Assembly (NCBI GenBank): GCA_025809375.1
Contig: CP099514.1
Location: 1,922,001-1,986,000, forward strand
Reading direction: 5' to 3'
DNA: 64,000 bases
From: Bacillus zhangzhouensis
GTDB lineage: Bacteria; Bacillota; Bacilli; Bacillales; Bacillaceae
The position numbers and the translations under genes are program-made. Shown piece by piece: positions 54,930-64,000 of this stretch. Every line of letters starts with the position of its first letter. Position 1 is the stretch's first letter. Under the pieces are notes generated by a model, which saw only the letters and a list, made by a program, of their open reading frames with translations, made no database searches and was not told where the DNA came from.

Positions 54930-55814
54930 TTATTTTGACGTAAGCTTCTTATGAATAAATGAACCAAGCCATCTAGCTGCTAAGTTGAATACTAAAACGG
55001 AAAGCACAAGTACGGCTGAGGCACCATTTGCAATGGCCTCTGCATCTGGAATGATTCCTTGTGTATTGACGCTCCATATATGAACGGCTAATGTTTCTGC
55101 CGGTCTAAAAATATTCAGCGGCGACGTATCAGAAAATGGACTCCAGTTTGTAAAATCAAGACGCGGTGTGGTGAGACCTGCTGTGAAAAGAAGTGCTGCT
55201 GCCTCTCCGAAAACTCTTCCAGATGCTAAAATCGCACCGGTAATAATAGAAGGAATCGCACCTGGAATCAGGACCGTCTTCACTGTATGCCATTTCGTCA
55301 CACCAAGCGCAAGTGATGCTTCCTTTTGATCCTTCGGTACAGAACGAAGCGCGTCTTCTGTCACCCTGACCATCACTGGCAGGTTAAACACCGTGAGCGC
55401 AAGAGCTCCTCCAATGATTGTATAGCCCCAGCCTGTTAAATTCACAAACATGAGTAAACCAAACATACCAATGACAATGGAAGGAAGTGAAGACAGCACT
55501 TCAATACACGTGCGAATAAAATCAGTGACTTTGTTTTGAGGCGCATATTCCGCCATGTACACTCCGCCGCCGACACCAAGTGGTACTGTGATCAGCATTG
55601 TAATAAACAAAATGTAAAACGAGTTAAACAGCTGATCCCTAATGCCGCCGCCAGAGCCAATCGCACTTGAGCGGGTTGTCAAAAAGTCAAAGTTTAATTC
55701 TTTTGCACCGTTGAAAATGATATAAGAAAACAACCCAACTAAGATCGCCGTAATAATGGCGGCACATAATCCAAAAACAAATGTGGCAAAACGATCAGTC
55801 ATTTTGCTATTCAT
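54930..55814 (-). CDS. pstA: Phosphate ABC transporter permease PstA
   Basis: 294 residues with six membrane helices. The cytoplasmic ATPase-coupling loop KEASLALGVTKWHTVKTVLIPGAIPSIITG is a clear EAA motif. Start overlaps the pstC stop by 1 bp. Confidence 0.96.
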   Translation of the reverse strand: MNSKMTDRFATFVFGLCAAIITAILVGLFSYIIFNGAKELNFDFLTTRSSAIGSGGGIRDQLFNSFYILFITMLITVPLGVGGGVYMAEYAPQNKVTDFIRTCIEVLSSLPSIVIGMFGLLMFVNLTGWGYTIIGGALALTVFNLPVMVRVTEDALRSVPKDQKEASLALGVTKWHTVKTVLIPGAIPSIITGAILASGRVFGEAAALLFTAGLTTPRLDFTNWSPFSDTSPLNIFRPAETLAVHIWSVNTQGIIPDAEAIANGASAVLVLSVLVFNLAARWLGSFIHKKLTSK

Positions 55815-56740
55815 TAAATCTTCCTCCTAGACGACAAGTATCTGATAATGAGAATGAACATAAACGATACAACTAGAAGGACAAGCCCCATTGACCAAAG
55901 TGTATTGTTTTCTACACTTCCATACGTTGTGTGACCCATGTTTAACGTAATAATGGTTGTTAATGTACCAGCTGTATCCATAATGCTCTCTGGTAAATTA
56001 CGCGTGTTTCCAATGACCATCTGAACAGCAAGGGCCTCACCAAATGCTCTTGCCATTCCAAGAACGACTGCTGTCATTAATGTTGGAAGAGCTGCCGGTA
56101 CAAGCACACGTCTAATCGTTTGCCATCTTGTAGCGCCTAGTGCATACGATCCCTCACGTAAGCTTTTTGGAAGGGAAGCCATTGCATCAGTTGCAATAGA
56201 TGTAACGGTTGGTAAAATCATAATAGACAAAACGATCGTTCCCGCTAACAAACTGTGCCCTGAGCCGCTTGACTTGAATTGTCCAATAAACGGCACCAAT
56301 ACTGTAAGACCTATGAATCCGTAAACAACGGATGGAATCCCTACAAGCAATTCAATGACTGGCTGGAGAATTTTACGTCCCCATGCAGGTGCAATTTCTG
56401 TCATAAAGATCGCTCCTGCGATGCCTAGCGGCGCTGCAATGAGTGCCGATAGAAGTGTGACGGCGATTGATCCAAAGATAAATGGAAATGCACCGTACTC
56501 CGGATTTTCTGCTGTTGGATTCCAATTGATACTGGTTAAGAACTCAATTGGGCTTACACCATTTACGATGAAAGATTGTAAACCCTTAATGCCAAGGAAG
56601 ATCGTGATAGCGATGGATACTGCAATCATTAAAAATGCGCAGCATCTCACCAAAATACTTCCCCGTACTTCATCCATTTGCCTATTTTTCTTCGAGCTGA
56701 TCAGTCGATCGCTCGCTTCTGTATGTTCTATCTGCTTCAT
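55814..56740 (-). CDS. pstC: Phosphate ABC transporter permease PstC
   Basis: 308 residues with six membrane helices and an N-terminal cytoplasmic stretch. EAA loop REGSYALGATRWQTIRRVLVPAALPTLMT. Partners with PstA. Lies 79 bp downstream of pstS with a hairpin between. Confidence 0.96.
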   Translation of the reverse strand: MKQIEHTEASDRLISSKKNRQMDEVRGSILVRCCAFLMIAVSIAITIFLGIKGLQSFIVNGVSPIEFLTSINWNPTAENPEYGAFPFIFGSIAVTLLSALIAAPLGIAGAIFMTEIAPAWGRKILQPVIELLVGIPSVVYGFIGLTVLVPFIGQFKSSGSGHSLLAGTIVLSIMILPTVTSIATDAMASLPKSLREGSYALGATRWQTIRRVLVPAALPTLMTAVVLGMARAFGEALAVQMVIGNTRNLPESIMDTAGTLTTIITLNMGHTTYGSVENNTLWSMGLVLLVVSFMFILIIRYLSSRRKI

Positions 56741-56770
56741 CTTTTTCTACACTCCTATGAATGTCATAAA

Positions 56771-56798
56771 AGGAAAAGTGAAATGCTCCACTTTTCCT
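56771..56798 (-). other. pstS-pstC intergenic hairpin
   Basis: AGGAAAAGTG/CACTTTTCCT 10-bp stem with an 8-nt loop between the pstS stop and pstC start. On the minus strand it is followed by TTTATG rather than a long T-run. Probably a 3' stabiliser or partial terminator that makes pstS mRNA more abundant than the rest. Confidence 0.7.
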
Positions 56799-56819
56799 TC
56801 ATCAGCAATTCAAGACCTC

Positions 56820-57737
56820 TTACTTATCTGATTGTTTGCCTTTTGCGTCTCTTTCTACTTTCATATTAGAGACTGAGATGTAGCCTTGGTCTTTGACGAT
56901 TTCTTTTTGTACTTCGTCACTCATAAGGTAATCTAAGAATTGTTTTGCTAGACCTTCCGGCTCACCTTTTGTATAAGAGTGCTCGTATGCCCAAATTGTA
57001 TATTTACCGCTTTCTACATTGCTTTCTTCCGGTTTCACACCATCAATGCTAAGCGGTGTAATTTTGTCATCTGTTAAATATGAGAATGCTAGGTATCCAA
57101 TCGCACCTGGTGTTTCTGCAATCAGTTTCTTTACTGTGTTTGAAGAATCTTCTGTGATTCCTTCAGCAGGTTTTGCACCATCAAGTGCATATTTCACAAA
57201 CGTTGCACGAGTTCCTGAAGAATCAGGTCTGTTGACAAGCGTGATTTTTTGGTCTTTCCCGCCAAGCTCTTTCCAGTTTTTGATTTTACCAGTGAAAATT
57301 TTTTTCAATTCGTCCTTTGTGATGTCTTTGACACCCACTTCAGGGTTTACAGCTGCGGCCATTCCAACAACTGCTACTTTGTGGTCTTTTAAAGCTTTTG
57401 CGTCGATTCCGTCTTTCTCTTCAGCGAATACATCTGAGTTCCCAATTTGTACAGATCCTTCTGATACTTGAGAAAGTCCTGTTCCTGAACCGCCGGCTTG
57501 TACTTGAATATCGGCTTTTGGATGTTTATCCATAAATTTTTCTGCTGCCGCAAGAACTAAAGGCTGCATCGCAGATGATCCTGAGATGGTAATGGAACCT
57601 GATGCCTCATCTTTGTTTGAAGCATTTCCTTTACTGTCTTTTGAATCTCCGCTTGAGCTGCTGTTTCCGCATGCTGTGACGAATGCTAACAATGCGATAG
57701 TAAGGAAAGTAAGCAGCCATAATTTGTTCTTTTTCAT
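56820..57737 (-). CDS. pstS: Phosphate-binding lipoprotein PstS
   Basis: 305 residues. Lipoprotein signal peptide with lipobox FVTACGNS, then a Ser/Gly/Asp linker and the periplasmic-binding fold. Phosphate-contact segments ITISGSSAMQPL, QAGGSGTGLSQVSEG and NRPDSSGTRATF are conserved. First gene of pstS-pstC-pstA-pstBA-pstBB, behind phased PhoP boxes. Confidence 0.97.
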   Translation of the reverse strand: MKKNKLWLLTFLTIALLAFVTACGNSSSSGDSKDSKGNASNKDEASGSITISGSSAMQPLVLAAAEKFMDKHPKADIQVQAGGSGTGLSQVSEGSVQIGNSDVFAEEKDGIDAKALKDHKVAVVGMAAAVNPEVGVKDITKDELKKIFTGKIKNWKELGGKDQKITLVNRPDSSGTRATFVKYALDGAKPAEGITEDSSNTVKKLIAETPGAIGYLAFSYLTDDKITPLSIDGVKPEESNVESGKYTIWAYEHSYTKGEPEGLAKQFLDYLMSDEVQKEIVKDQGYISVSNMKVERDAKGKQSDK

Positions 57738-57791
57738 TTCAAGAATACCCCCTGAATAATTTGTCCTACGAGTAATACATTAAAGGTTCTT

Positions 57792-57830
57792 TATTAATTT
57801 CGTTTAAATGGAATGTTAAGGTTTTGTAAA
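57792..57830 (-). promoter_or_regulatory. PhoP (Pho box) array upstream of pstS
   Basis: Four minus-strand hexamers TTTACA, TTAACA, TTTAAA and TTAATA start every 11 bp exactly (57825, 57814, 57803, 57792). This is the PhoP binding array TT(A/C/T)ACA with 5-bp gaps, needing two dimers. Further near-matches TCGACA and TCTACA lie at 57831-57847. Phosphate-starvation induction follows. Confidence 0.88.
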
Positions 57831-57907
57831 TGTCGAAGTTTTGTAGAGAAATTGCGGGGTTTTTTATGAATTTTGTCAATTTATATCGGAATTTTTGTAG
57901 AAAACGT

Positions 57908-57940
57908 AAAAAAACGCCCACAAAAAGTGAGCGTTTTTTC
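57908..57940 (-). terminator. Terminator of pbpA
   Basis: AAAAACGC.CAC/GTG.GCGTTTTTT stem with A and T flanks, near-symmetrical, 12 bp past the pbpA stop. Confidence 0.88.
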
Positions 57941-57951
57941 CTATAAAAGGT

Positions 57952-60087
57952 CTAGTTATTTGTTTCTGCTTCATTTTTAATTTTGTTTTTGTTTTTCGCC
58001 TGTGTATCATTGCTTTCCTGTTTTGATTTCAGTTCAAAGTACTTGTCTAATACTTGTTCTCCAATATCATTTGTAATTGGATAACGCTGATTGTAGTCTT
58101 GATATACCCATGGCACGACGACGGAAATGGCCACTTCTGGATTATCAGCAGGCGCATACGCAACAAGAGTTGTGTTATACGTCGGTGTACCGCGCTTGCT
58201 TTTAATTGGACCGTCATAGAATGATTGAGCGGTTCCTGTTTTGCCAGCTGGATTATACTTTTTGTTGCCAAAGTTTGAATAAGCTGTCCCTCTTGGGTTC
58301 TGCATCACAAGCTTGAAGCCTTGCTGAACACGCTTGATCTCATCCCTTGTCATGTCTAGCTTATTCAATACATCCGGTTTGACGGATTCCGTCACAGCTC
58401 CAATGCCGCGCTTTGGATCCGGCTCTCTCACTTCTTTGACAAGCTGCGGACGTAAACGATACCCGCCATTTGCAATAGTTGACACGTATTGCGCCATTTG
58501 CAGCGGTGTAAACGTATCATACTGTCCAATCGCATAGTCAAGTAAGAGACCCGATTGTGTAGACGTTCCTCGGTAGCCCGTTGCTTCGTTTGGCAGGTCA
58601 ATACCTGTTTTGACTCCAAGGCCAAATTTACTAAAATTGTAGCGGAACGTATCAAATGCTTTCGGATCAATTGGAAGCGGCTGATTCTTACGATATTCAC
58701 TTTTCCCAATGGCGATTGCTGTTTTGAACATATACACGTTTGATGAACGCTCTAGTGCTGTTAAATCATTAATGAGTCCCATATTTTGATAGGATTTCTT
58801 TGGCGGTGACTGGGCGATATAGAGGGGTTCATCGTATTGGGTGCTTCCAATATGAATAGCGCCTGTTTTATATCCAGTCAGTACAGTTGCCCCTTTTACG
58901 GCTGATCCCATCGCATATGAGGATGTCATCGTTCCTAATGCGTAGTCATCGAATTTGTATTTTCCGTTTTTGTTTGAAATCTGCTTCCCCGCAACAGAGA
59001 GAACCTCTCCATTTCTCGGGTCCATCATGACAACAAATGCGCGGTCAAGAAGCTCAGTTCCCCCTCTTTGTTTCGCACTTCTCAAGTTTTTTTCAATAAT
59101 TTTTTCAACCGCTTTTTGCAGCTGAATATCAATTGTAAGCACAAGGTCTTTCCCGCTCTTTCCTTCTGTTAACACTTTAGAGCTTGTGACATTGCCCTGT
59201 TTATCAGTTGTACTCTGTTCTTTTTCCTTTTGGCCCTGCAGGACATCTTCATATTGATATTCAAGATAGCTTTTTCCTACACGGTCATTTCGGCTGTAGC
59301 CGAGTGATAGATAATGCTCAAGAAGTGACTGCGGAAGACCTTCATCACTCGAAGACACACTGCCAAGCATACTGCGGAGCAGTCCTTTATACGGGTAGCT
59401 GCGTGACCAGTCTGTCGTCACATCAACACCTGGCAGCTCGTCCAAATGCTCAGAGACATAAGCAATTTCGCTCGGCTTTACATCTTCATTTTTAATAAAT
59501 TGAGGCGTAAGTGCATAGCCTGCGTCCATCTTCCTTTTAATGGCAAGCACTTGTAAATCTTTTTTCGTCAGTTGATTTAATTCCTTGTCTGTGATGCGTT
59601 TTAGCTGAAGCTTATAAAGTTTATCATCAGAGATCTTATCGTCACCCTTTAATTCTGATTCCTTTTGGACAAGCTTTTTCGCTTCATTCGGATGCGTTAA
59701 AATCCAGAAATCTTTTTTATCACGATCTGTGATTTTTTTCGTACTCACATGAATCATATCTGCTAATTTTGATGCCACTTTGAGCCGCTCTTCTTGTGAA
59801 GTCGTAGAGGTTCTCGTATATGTAATGGCATTTAGCGCTTTATTGCTGACAATCGTATTGTAGTTTCGATCGTAAATTTTTCCGCGCGGAGCAGATGAGC
59901 TGACATTCACATCCTCTTGTTTTTCAGCCTGCTTTTTATAATCTTCTCCATTGACAATTTGCACAAACCCAAGTCTAACGACAACACCGGTAAAAATAAT
60001 AAAGGCAGCTAAAAATAATAAATTCAGCCGGATTGGAAGTGTTTTGCGCCCTTCCTTCGCGTCTTTTTTGTTTTTCTTGTTTCTCAT
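57952..60087 (-). CDS. pbpA: Penicillin-binding protein 2A (transpeptidase)
   Basis: 711 residues, class B PBP: N-terminal membrane helix (about 20-42), dimerisation domain and transpeptidase domain. Active-site motifs: SAVK in YAMGSAVKGATV, SSN in ERSSNVYMF, KTG in PAGKTGTAQ. In B. subtilis PBP2A supports rod-shape growth with PbpH. AAAGGTGA lies 4 nt before the ATG; the GTG codon just upstream is in the ribosome-binding region. C-terminal tail rich in Lys, Asn and Glu. Confidence 0.95.
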   Translation of the reverse strand: MRNKKNKKDAKEGRKTLPIRLNLLFLAAFIIFTGVVVRLGFVQIVNGEDYKKQAEKQEDVNVSSSAPRGKIYDRNYNTIVSNKALNAITYTRTSTTSQEERLKVASKLADMIHVSTKKITDRDKKDFWILTHPNEAKKLVQKESELKGDDKISDDKLYKLQLKRITDKELNQLTKKDLQVLAIKRKMDAGYALTPQFIKNEDVKPSEIAYVSEHLDELPGVDVTTDWSRSYPYKGLLRSMLGSVSSSDEGLPQSLLEHYLSLGYSRNDRVGKSYLEYQYEDVLQGQKEKEQSTTDKQGNVTSSKVLTEGKSGKDLVLTIDIQLQKAVEKIIEKNLRSAKQRGGTELLDRAFVVMMDPRNGEVLSVAGKQISNKNGKYKFDDYALGTMTSSYAMGSAVKGATVLTGYKTGAIHIGSTQYDEPLYIAQSPPKKSYQNMGLINDLTALERSSNVYMFKTAIAIGKSEYRKNQPLPIDPKAFDTFRYNFSKFGLGVKTGIDLPNEATGYRGTSTQSGLLLDYAIGQYDTFTPLQMAQYVSTIANGGYRLRPQLVKEVREPDPKRGIGAVTESVKPDVLNKLDMTRDEIKRVQQGFKLVMQNPRGTAYSNFGNKKYNPAGKTGTAQSFYDGPIKSKRGTPTYNTTLVAYAPADNPEVAISVVVPWVYQDYNQRYPITNDIGEQVLDKYFELKSKQESNDTQAKNKNKIKNEAETNN

Positions 60088-60116
60088 CACATCACCTTTT
60101 CTATCAAGAAAGAAAT

Positions 60117-60147
60117 GGCACCCCTTTTTGTGTATAAAAAGGTGCCA
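60117..60147 (-). terminator. Hairpin/terminator between yqgE and pbpA
   Basis: GGCACC..TTTTT/AAAAAGGTGCC stem followed on the minus strand by ATTTCTTTCTT. Probably ends yqgE transcription 60-90 bp past its stop; pbpA would then have its own start. Confidence 0.6.
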
Positions 60148-60210
60148 TCATCATTTTAGCGGTTTTTCTAACAATTATCTAGAAATTTGATGTTCCATTG
60201 GTAAGAAATT

Positions 60211-61506
60211 TTACCTTTCTCCCTTAATAAGGTTCGTATGAGCAACTGGCTTTTGACCGTTATCCTCTTTCATATCAGCTGTTTTTTCTTTCAAATGAAT
60301 ATCTTTTACAAAATAATAAATGAGGGTGTGTCCCGCTCCGAGCACAACAAGTGATGCAGGGATTCCAAGCTCACCACCTAGTAAAGTGACAGACAGCAGG
60401 AACAACACAATCGAACAAATACGGCCGGTATTTAAAAATAGCTCTCTGACCACAATATATTCAATTCGGGCCTTTCTGGCATACCTTGCATGGCCGATAA
60501 CATCATATGTTAAGGATACATAAGGAACAAGCAGGAGCGGATATCCTATCGCAATGGCTACCGCATACATAAGAAGTGATACATAGGACAAGTGGAAAAT
60601 GATTAAAAACAAGGCGCCGTATAAAATCAGCCCGCCTAGCATGATAGCCTTCTTCCGCCACTTTTTCTTAATCAAACGTGTAGCGAAGAAATAAGCAAAA
60701 AACGCAACACCTGAATTCACTAAACCAAACGTCCCGAGAGCAAGCTCACTGTTTGTTGCAATAAACACGAAGACACTGATTAAGAAGGCAAAGACCCCTT
60801 CGCGAAGCCCTTGAAAAAAGTGAGCTGTTGTAATCCTACGCCAATTCTCGTCTGCATGACGTTCTTTCCAAATTTGTTTAATGATAAATTTGCCTTTTGA
60901 CTGCCTTCTTTTGAGAAAAAAGCTCATCACAACCGCTAGTGAAAACAAAAAAAGCGACAACGTGAAAATGATTGTGTAGCCTGTATCATCCGTTAACTGA
61001 GAAATGACAATCCCCGCAATAAGAGGACCGATCATGCCAGCAGTTGAGGAAAGCACCCCGAGAAATCCATTAAAGAAATCTCTTGTTTCAGGTTCGGTGA
61101 TCTCAAAGGTGAGGACATTAAAAGCAAGCCAGTAAAAACCATAGCCAATCCCAAGGACACTTCCTAATAAAACTAGCCTAGCAGCCGCTTGTTCTCCTGC
61201 TATTAAGACAATCAAATAAAAAGCGGCTAAAAAGATGACACCGAAACGAAGGACAAACGCCCGATCTATTTTTTTGGCGAGCCGGCCAGCGAATAAAAAT
61301 GTAATGGGCTGAAGCACCACAATGGCCAAATTATAAATCGCAAGATCCGTGAATTTCCCAGACTGTTTCCATAAGTACACATTTACAAACGTATTCGAAA
61401 GCGCAATGGCAAGTGCGTATAACCCGCCAATTGTGAGGAGGAGCAATAAATCTTTTGTAACATCCATGTCCCCGAACATTTTCTTTAATCTGCTCATACC
61501 ATTCAT
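60211..61506 (-). CDS. yqgE: MFS transporter YqgE
   Basis: 431 residues, 12 membrane helices. YGFYWLAFNVLTFEITEPETRDFFNGFLG and YDVIGHARYARKARIEYIVVRE loops match YqgE of B. subtilis. Substrate unknown. C-terminal cytoplasmic tail of about 30 charged residues. Lies between sodA and pbpA. Confidence 0.88.
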   Translation of the reverse strand: MNGMSRLKKMFGDMDVTKDLLLLLTIGGLYALAIALSNTFVNVYLWKQSGKFTDLAIYNLAIVVLQPITFLFAGRLAKKIDRAFVLRFGVIFLAAFYLIVLIAGEQAAARLVLLGSVLGIGYGFYWLAFNVLTFEITEPETRDFFNGFLGVLSSTAGMIGPLIAGIVISQLTDDTGYTIIFTLSLFLFSLAVVMSFFLKRRQSKGKFIIKQIWKERHADENWRRITTAHFFQGLREGVFAFLISVFVFIATNSELALGTFGLVNSGVAFFAYFFATRLIKKKWRKKAIMLGGLILYGALFLIIFHLSYVSLLMYAVAIAIGYPLLLVPYVSLTYDVIGHARYARKARIEYIVVRELFLNTGRICSIVLFLLSVTLLGGELGIPASLVVLGAGHTLIYYFVKDIHLKEKTADMKEDNGQKPVAHTNLIKGER

Positions 61507-61572
61507 TCTCCTTTTCTACACAATAGTCTGTCTCATCAAAAGGCAGATATGTAAAAAAAGGAGGGAAAATAT

Positions 61573-61606
61573 AAAAAGACCTGCTTCTCTTGAAAGCAGG
61601 TCTTTT
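61573..61606 (-). terminator. Terminator of sodA
   Basis: AAAAGACCTGCTT/AAGCAGGTCTTTT stem, tiny loop, T-run on both sides; 13 bp past the sodA stop. Confidence 0.93.
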
Positions 61607-61618
61607 CGAATCAAATGA

Positions 61619-62227
61619 TTATTTTGCTTCGCTGTAAAGGCGAGCCACTTCATCCCAGTTCACAACATTCCAGAATGCTGAAATGTAATCAGGACGACGG
61701 TTTTGATAGTTTAGGTAGTAAGCATGCTCCCAAACGTCTAGTCCTAGAATTGGCGTTTTTCCTTCAGTTAAAGGAGAATCTTGGTTTGGAGTGCTTGTGA
61801 TTTCAAGTTTTCCGTTGTTCACAACAAGCCATGCCCAACCAGAACCAAAGCGTCCTGCAGCTGCTGCAGCGAAATCAGATTTGAATTTTTCAAATCCGCC
61901 TAATTCTTTTTCGATTGCATCTGCAAGTTCACCAGTTGGTGCGCCGCCACCGTTTGGTGAAAGAAGCGTCCAGAATAATGAGTGGTTCGCATGTCCTCCG
62001 CCATTGTTACGTACAGCTGTACGGATGTTTTCAGGCACAGAGTTTAGGTTAGCCACTAGCTCTTCGATTGATTGATCTTCAAGAGCTGATACACCTTCGA
62101 TTGCTTTGTTTAAGTTTGTTACATATGTGTTGTGGTGTTTAGTGTGATGGATCGTCATTGTTTCCTTGTCGATATGCGGTTCTAATGCATCGTAAGCATA
62201 TGGTAATTCTGGAAGTTTAAAAGCCAT
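61619..62227 (-). CDS. sodA: Superoxide dismutase (Mn)
   Basis: 202 residues. Mn/Fe SOD fold with metal ligands His in [13 protein letters not shown] and NHSLFW, and [19 protein letters not shown]. Conserved GSGWAWLVV and NGGGAP segments favour manganese. AAGGAGG precedes the ATG. Probably a single-gene unit. Confidence 0.97.
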   Translation of the reverse strand: MAFKLPELPYAYDALEPHIDKETMTIHHTKHHNTYVTNLNKAIEGVSALEDQSIEELVANLNSVPENIRTAVRNNGGGHANHSLFWTLLSPNGGGAPTGELADAIEKELGGFEKFKSDFAAAAAGRFGSGWAWLVVNNGKLEITSTPNQDSPLTEGKTPILGLDVWEHAYYLNYQNRRPDYISAFWNVVNWDEVARLYSEAK

Positions 62228-62408
62228 GGTTAAATTCCTCCTTAAAATGTATGTACTGAAATGCTTCCTTTGTAGTCAGCAATTCACCCTACTCAAAGAG
62301 TATCAAAAGAAACAGCTTGTTTCAACGTTATTGCTCATGTTCTGAAACATTTCAGTGTTTATTTTGTATTTAGCCCTTTAGAAAAAGTTTTAAACACCCT
62401 TTTTCCAC

Positions 62409-62894
62409 TTAGCGAAGGACATAAAATAAGAAGATTCCCAGCATCAGCGCCTGAATCAATCCTTTTGCAAAAACACCTGATACAAATCCAATTAATGAGC
62501 CTAATCCGACTTTCACACTCGTCTTCAGATTTTTTTGATGAACGATGAGCTCGGCAATGACACTCCCGAGAAATGGACCAATAATAATTCCTGCAATGGG
62601 GATCACAAAAGGACCAGCTAATAACCCAATGGTGCTTCCCCAAATAGCTGCCCTGCTACCGCCAAAGCGCTTTACCCCTATAAGGTTTGAGACATAATCT
62701 GCCGCAAATAAAACGGCGGTAAACATCGCTTGAATGAGCCAGAACGTCAGTGTAAGCGGCTCGAAGCTAAAGAAGAAACCATATAGAATAAACCCGAGAA
62801 CCATAAAGACCACACTCGGAATAATTGGATAAACCAGTCCAACAAACGCAATGATAAATGCACAGCCAATCAATATCCAATACAGAACGTCCAA
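62409..62894 (-). CDS. yqgC: DUF456 membrane protein YqgC
   Basis: 161 residues with four or five membrane helices and the glycine-rich DUF456 blocks [16 protein letters not shown] and [13 protein letters not shown]. Function unknown. Followed on the same strand, after 181 bp, by sodA. Confidence 0.9.
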   Translation of the reverse strand: MDVLYWILIGCAFIIAFVGLVYPIIPSVVFMVLGFILYGFFFSFEPLTLTFWLIQAMFTAVLFAADYVSNLIGVKRFGGSRAAIWGSTIGLLAGPFVIPIAGIIIGPFLGSVIAELIVHQKNLKTSVKVGLGSLIGFVSGVFAKGLIQALMLGIFLFYVLR

Positions 62895-63039
62895 GACCCT
62901 GCCGCCTCCTTTTTATATGCTGTATTCATTATGCCTCATTCCTTCTATCTTAACCAGTGATGAGGGCCATACTTGTACTTATTGGATAGACATTGATACA
63001 ATATGAGAAATAGAAAAGAATGTAGGAAGTGAATGGGTA

Positions 63040-63795
63040 TTGAACGTATTTAATCTATTATTAAAAGGAATTTATTCACCAAAAGATATTGCTAAAGCAC
63101 GGTTTACAGGGATCGGTAAAGCGATTTTATTCATTTTTATCCTCTCAATCATCGCAGCCGTTCCACAGGGGTATCATATGAGCCAAGAGATTTCGAATGC
63201 GATGTCAGGATTTCAGCATGTGATCAAAAAAGATTTACCCGACTTTTCAATCGAAAAAGGAAAGCTTCAAGCGGATCAAAGTGCACCAATAGAAAAAGAA
63301 GAAAACGGCATCACGATCATCTTTGATCCTGCTGAAAAAATAAAAGCAAGTGAGCTTGAATCAAAACAAACGGCCATCGCTTTATTAAAGGAAAAAGCAG
63401 TGATTGCGATTGATGGGCAAATGACAGATATCCCATACCAGCTCCTTGGCGGAACGTTGACAAAAGATGAACTCGCTCGCGTTACAAATCAGAACCAAGC
63501 GATTCTCATCCCTGTCATCTGTGTACTGTTATATTTATCCACTGCGGCTCTCATGTTTATCAGCACAACATTCCTTGCGATGCTTGGTACATTTATTAAA
63601 CGAATGCAGCAAAAAGAGCTGTCCTTCCAAATGCTTTGGAAGCTCTCCGCTTATTCAGTCACATTAACGACGGTCTTTTTCGCGATCATGAGTGCATTAA
63701 ACACGCCTGTTGCAAACTCATTTTTACTAAATTGGGTCATTAACTTTATCTTTTTATATCTTGTTGTAAAAGAAATACCTGCAAAAAAAAGCTAA
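63040..63795 (+). CDS. yqgB: DUF1189 membrane protein YqgB
   Basis: 251 residues. Opens NVFNLLLKGIYSPKDIAKARFTGIGKAILFIFIL, a DUF1189 hallmark; one N-terminal helix, an extracytoplasmic domain (about 50-155) and three C-terminal helices. TTG start at 63040 after AGGAAGTGA. Function unknown. Divergent from yqgC. Confidence 0.88.
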   Translation: MNVFNLLLKGIYSPKDIAKARFTGIGKAILFIFILSIIAAVPQGYHMSQEISNAMSGFQHVIKKDLPDFSIEKGKLQADQSAPIEKEENGITIIFDPAEKIKASELESKQTAIALLKEKAVIAIDGQMTDIPYQLLGGTLTKDELARVTNQNQAILIPVICVLLYLSTAALMFISTTFLAMLGTFIKRMQQKELSFQMLWKLSAYSVTLTTVFFAIMSALNTPVANSFLLNWVINFIFLYLVVKEIPAKKS

Positions 63796-63828
63796 TAATC
63801 AATACAACAAGGATTTGTCTACACAATG

Positions 63829-63857
63829 AAAGCTCCTCCGGCTCGGAGGAGCTTTTT
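63829..63857. terminator. Bidirectional terminator after yqgB
   Basis: AAAGCTCCTCCG-GCT-CGGAGGAGCTTT 12-bp stem with T5 tail, between yqgB and the leftward fragment at 63873. Confidence 0.93.
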
Positions 63858-63872
63858 AAGTCTATTCATGCT

Positions 63873-64000
63873 CTACGACTCATCTGGATGGATAATCGCA
63901 AACACTTTTTTAAAATATAGTCCCTCATTTTCAAAAACTGTCTTTTCAAGTACACGAATGGACCCCCTTACTCCAGCCTCAATACGGTGGAGATTAAACG
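63873..64000 (-). pseudogene. GNAT acetyltransferase 3' fragment, probably decayed (cut by window edge)
   Basis: The visible 41 codons read FNLHRIEAGVRGSIRVLEK, then VFENEGLYFKKVFAIIHPDES and a stop. These resemble the C-terminal part of RimJ/RimL-type N-acetyltransferases, in which LHRIEAGV, SIRVLEK.GF and NEGL recur. Compared with the family, several residues seem missing after AGV and after NEGLY. The rest is beyond the right edge, so the call is tentative. Confidence 0.45.

Overview
The window reads as ordinary low-GC Firmicute chromosome. Almost every protein matches a Bacillus subtilis gene in the recN-to-yqgB segment, in nearly the same order. Shortened TapA, loss of several B. subtilis neighbours (no yqhB, yqgU, yqgL or yqgM) and modest protein divergence suggest a member of the B. 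pumilus/safensis/altitudinis group. The species call rests on remembered B. subtilis sequences and not on a search.

Layout, left to right. (1) 1-7876, minus strand: recN (partial), ahrC, tlyA-like yqxC, dxs, ispA, xseB, xseA, folD, nusB: DNA repair, arginine control, isoprenoid precursors, exonuclease VII, one-carbon metabolism and antitermination. (2) 8086-10362: yqhY, accC, accB (fatty-acid synthesis entry). (3) 10558-15783: the complete eight-gene spoIIIA operon behind a sigma-E-type promoter. (4) 15850-23573: yqhV, efp, yqhT, aroQ, yqhR, the plus-strand pair yqhQ-yqhP, patatin-like yqhO, mntR, lipM and rhodanese yqhL. (5) 23617-27832: gcvT-gcvPA-gcvPB behind a tandem glycine riboswitch. 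(6) 28090-33484: the SNF2-type pair yqhH-yqhG, then sinI-sinR convergent with the matrix operon tapA-sipW-tasA, which has two perfect SinR-type operators upstream. (7) 33619-38256: yqzG, yqzE and comGA-comGG (DNA-uptake pseudopilus) with a ComK-type AT box. (8) 38368-43246: rsbRD, tRNA-Gln, mgsR behind a sigma-B-type promoter, small membrane proteins, a metallo-hydrolase and an MFS transporter. (9) 43296-50686: cell-wall peptidase yqgT, LTA synthase yqgS, glcK-yqgQ-gluP, yqgO, the 5-formyl-THF cyclo-ligase and rpmGA. (10) 51116-57830: yqzC-yqzD facing the pst phosphate operon, with an IS3-family element (51985-53274) inserted in the loop of their shared terminator and four phased PhoP boxes before pstS. 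(11) 57952-64000: pbpA, MFS yqgE, sodA, yqgC, yqgB and a decayed acetyltransferase fragment.

Three real genes are very short: sinI (54 aa), yqgO (57 aa) and rpmGA (49 aa). The most unusual points are the terminator-disrupting IS element, which probably puts its transposase under phosphate-starvation read-through; spoIIIAD, whose conserved 133-codon frame has no ATG, GTG or TTG where the start should be; and the short TapA. I found no CRISPR array, prophage, toxin-antitoxin pair or clear novel defence system. The uncharacterised YqhH-YqhG pair is the nearest thing to an undescribed system.
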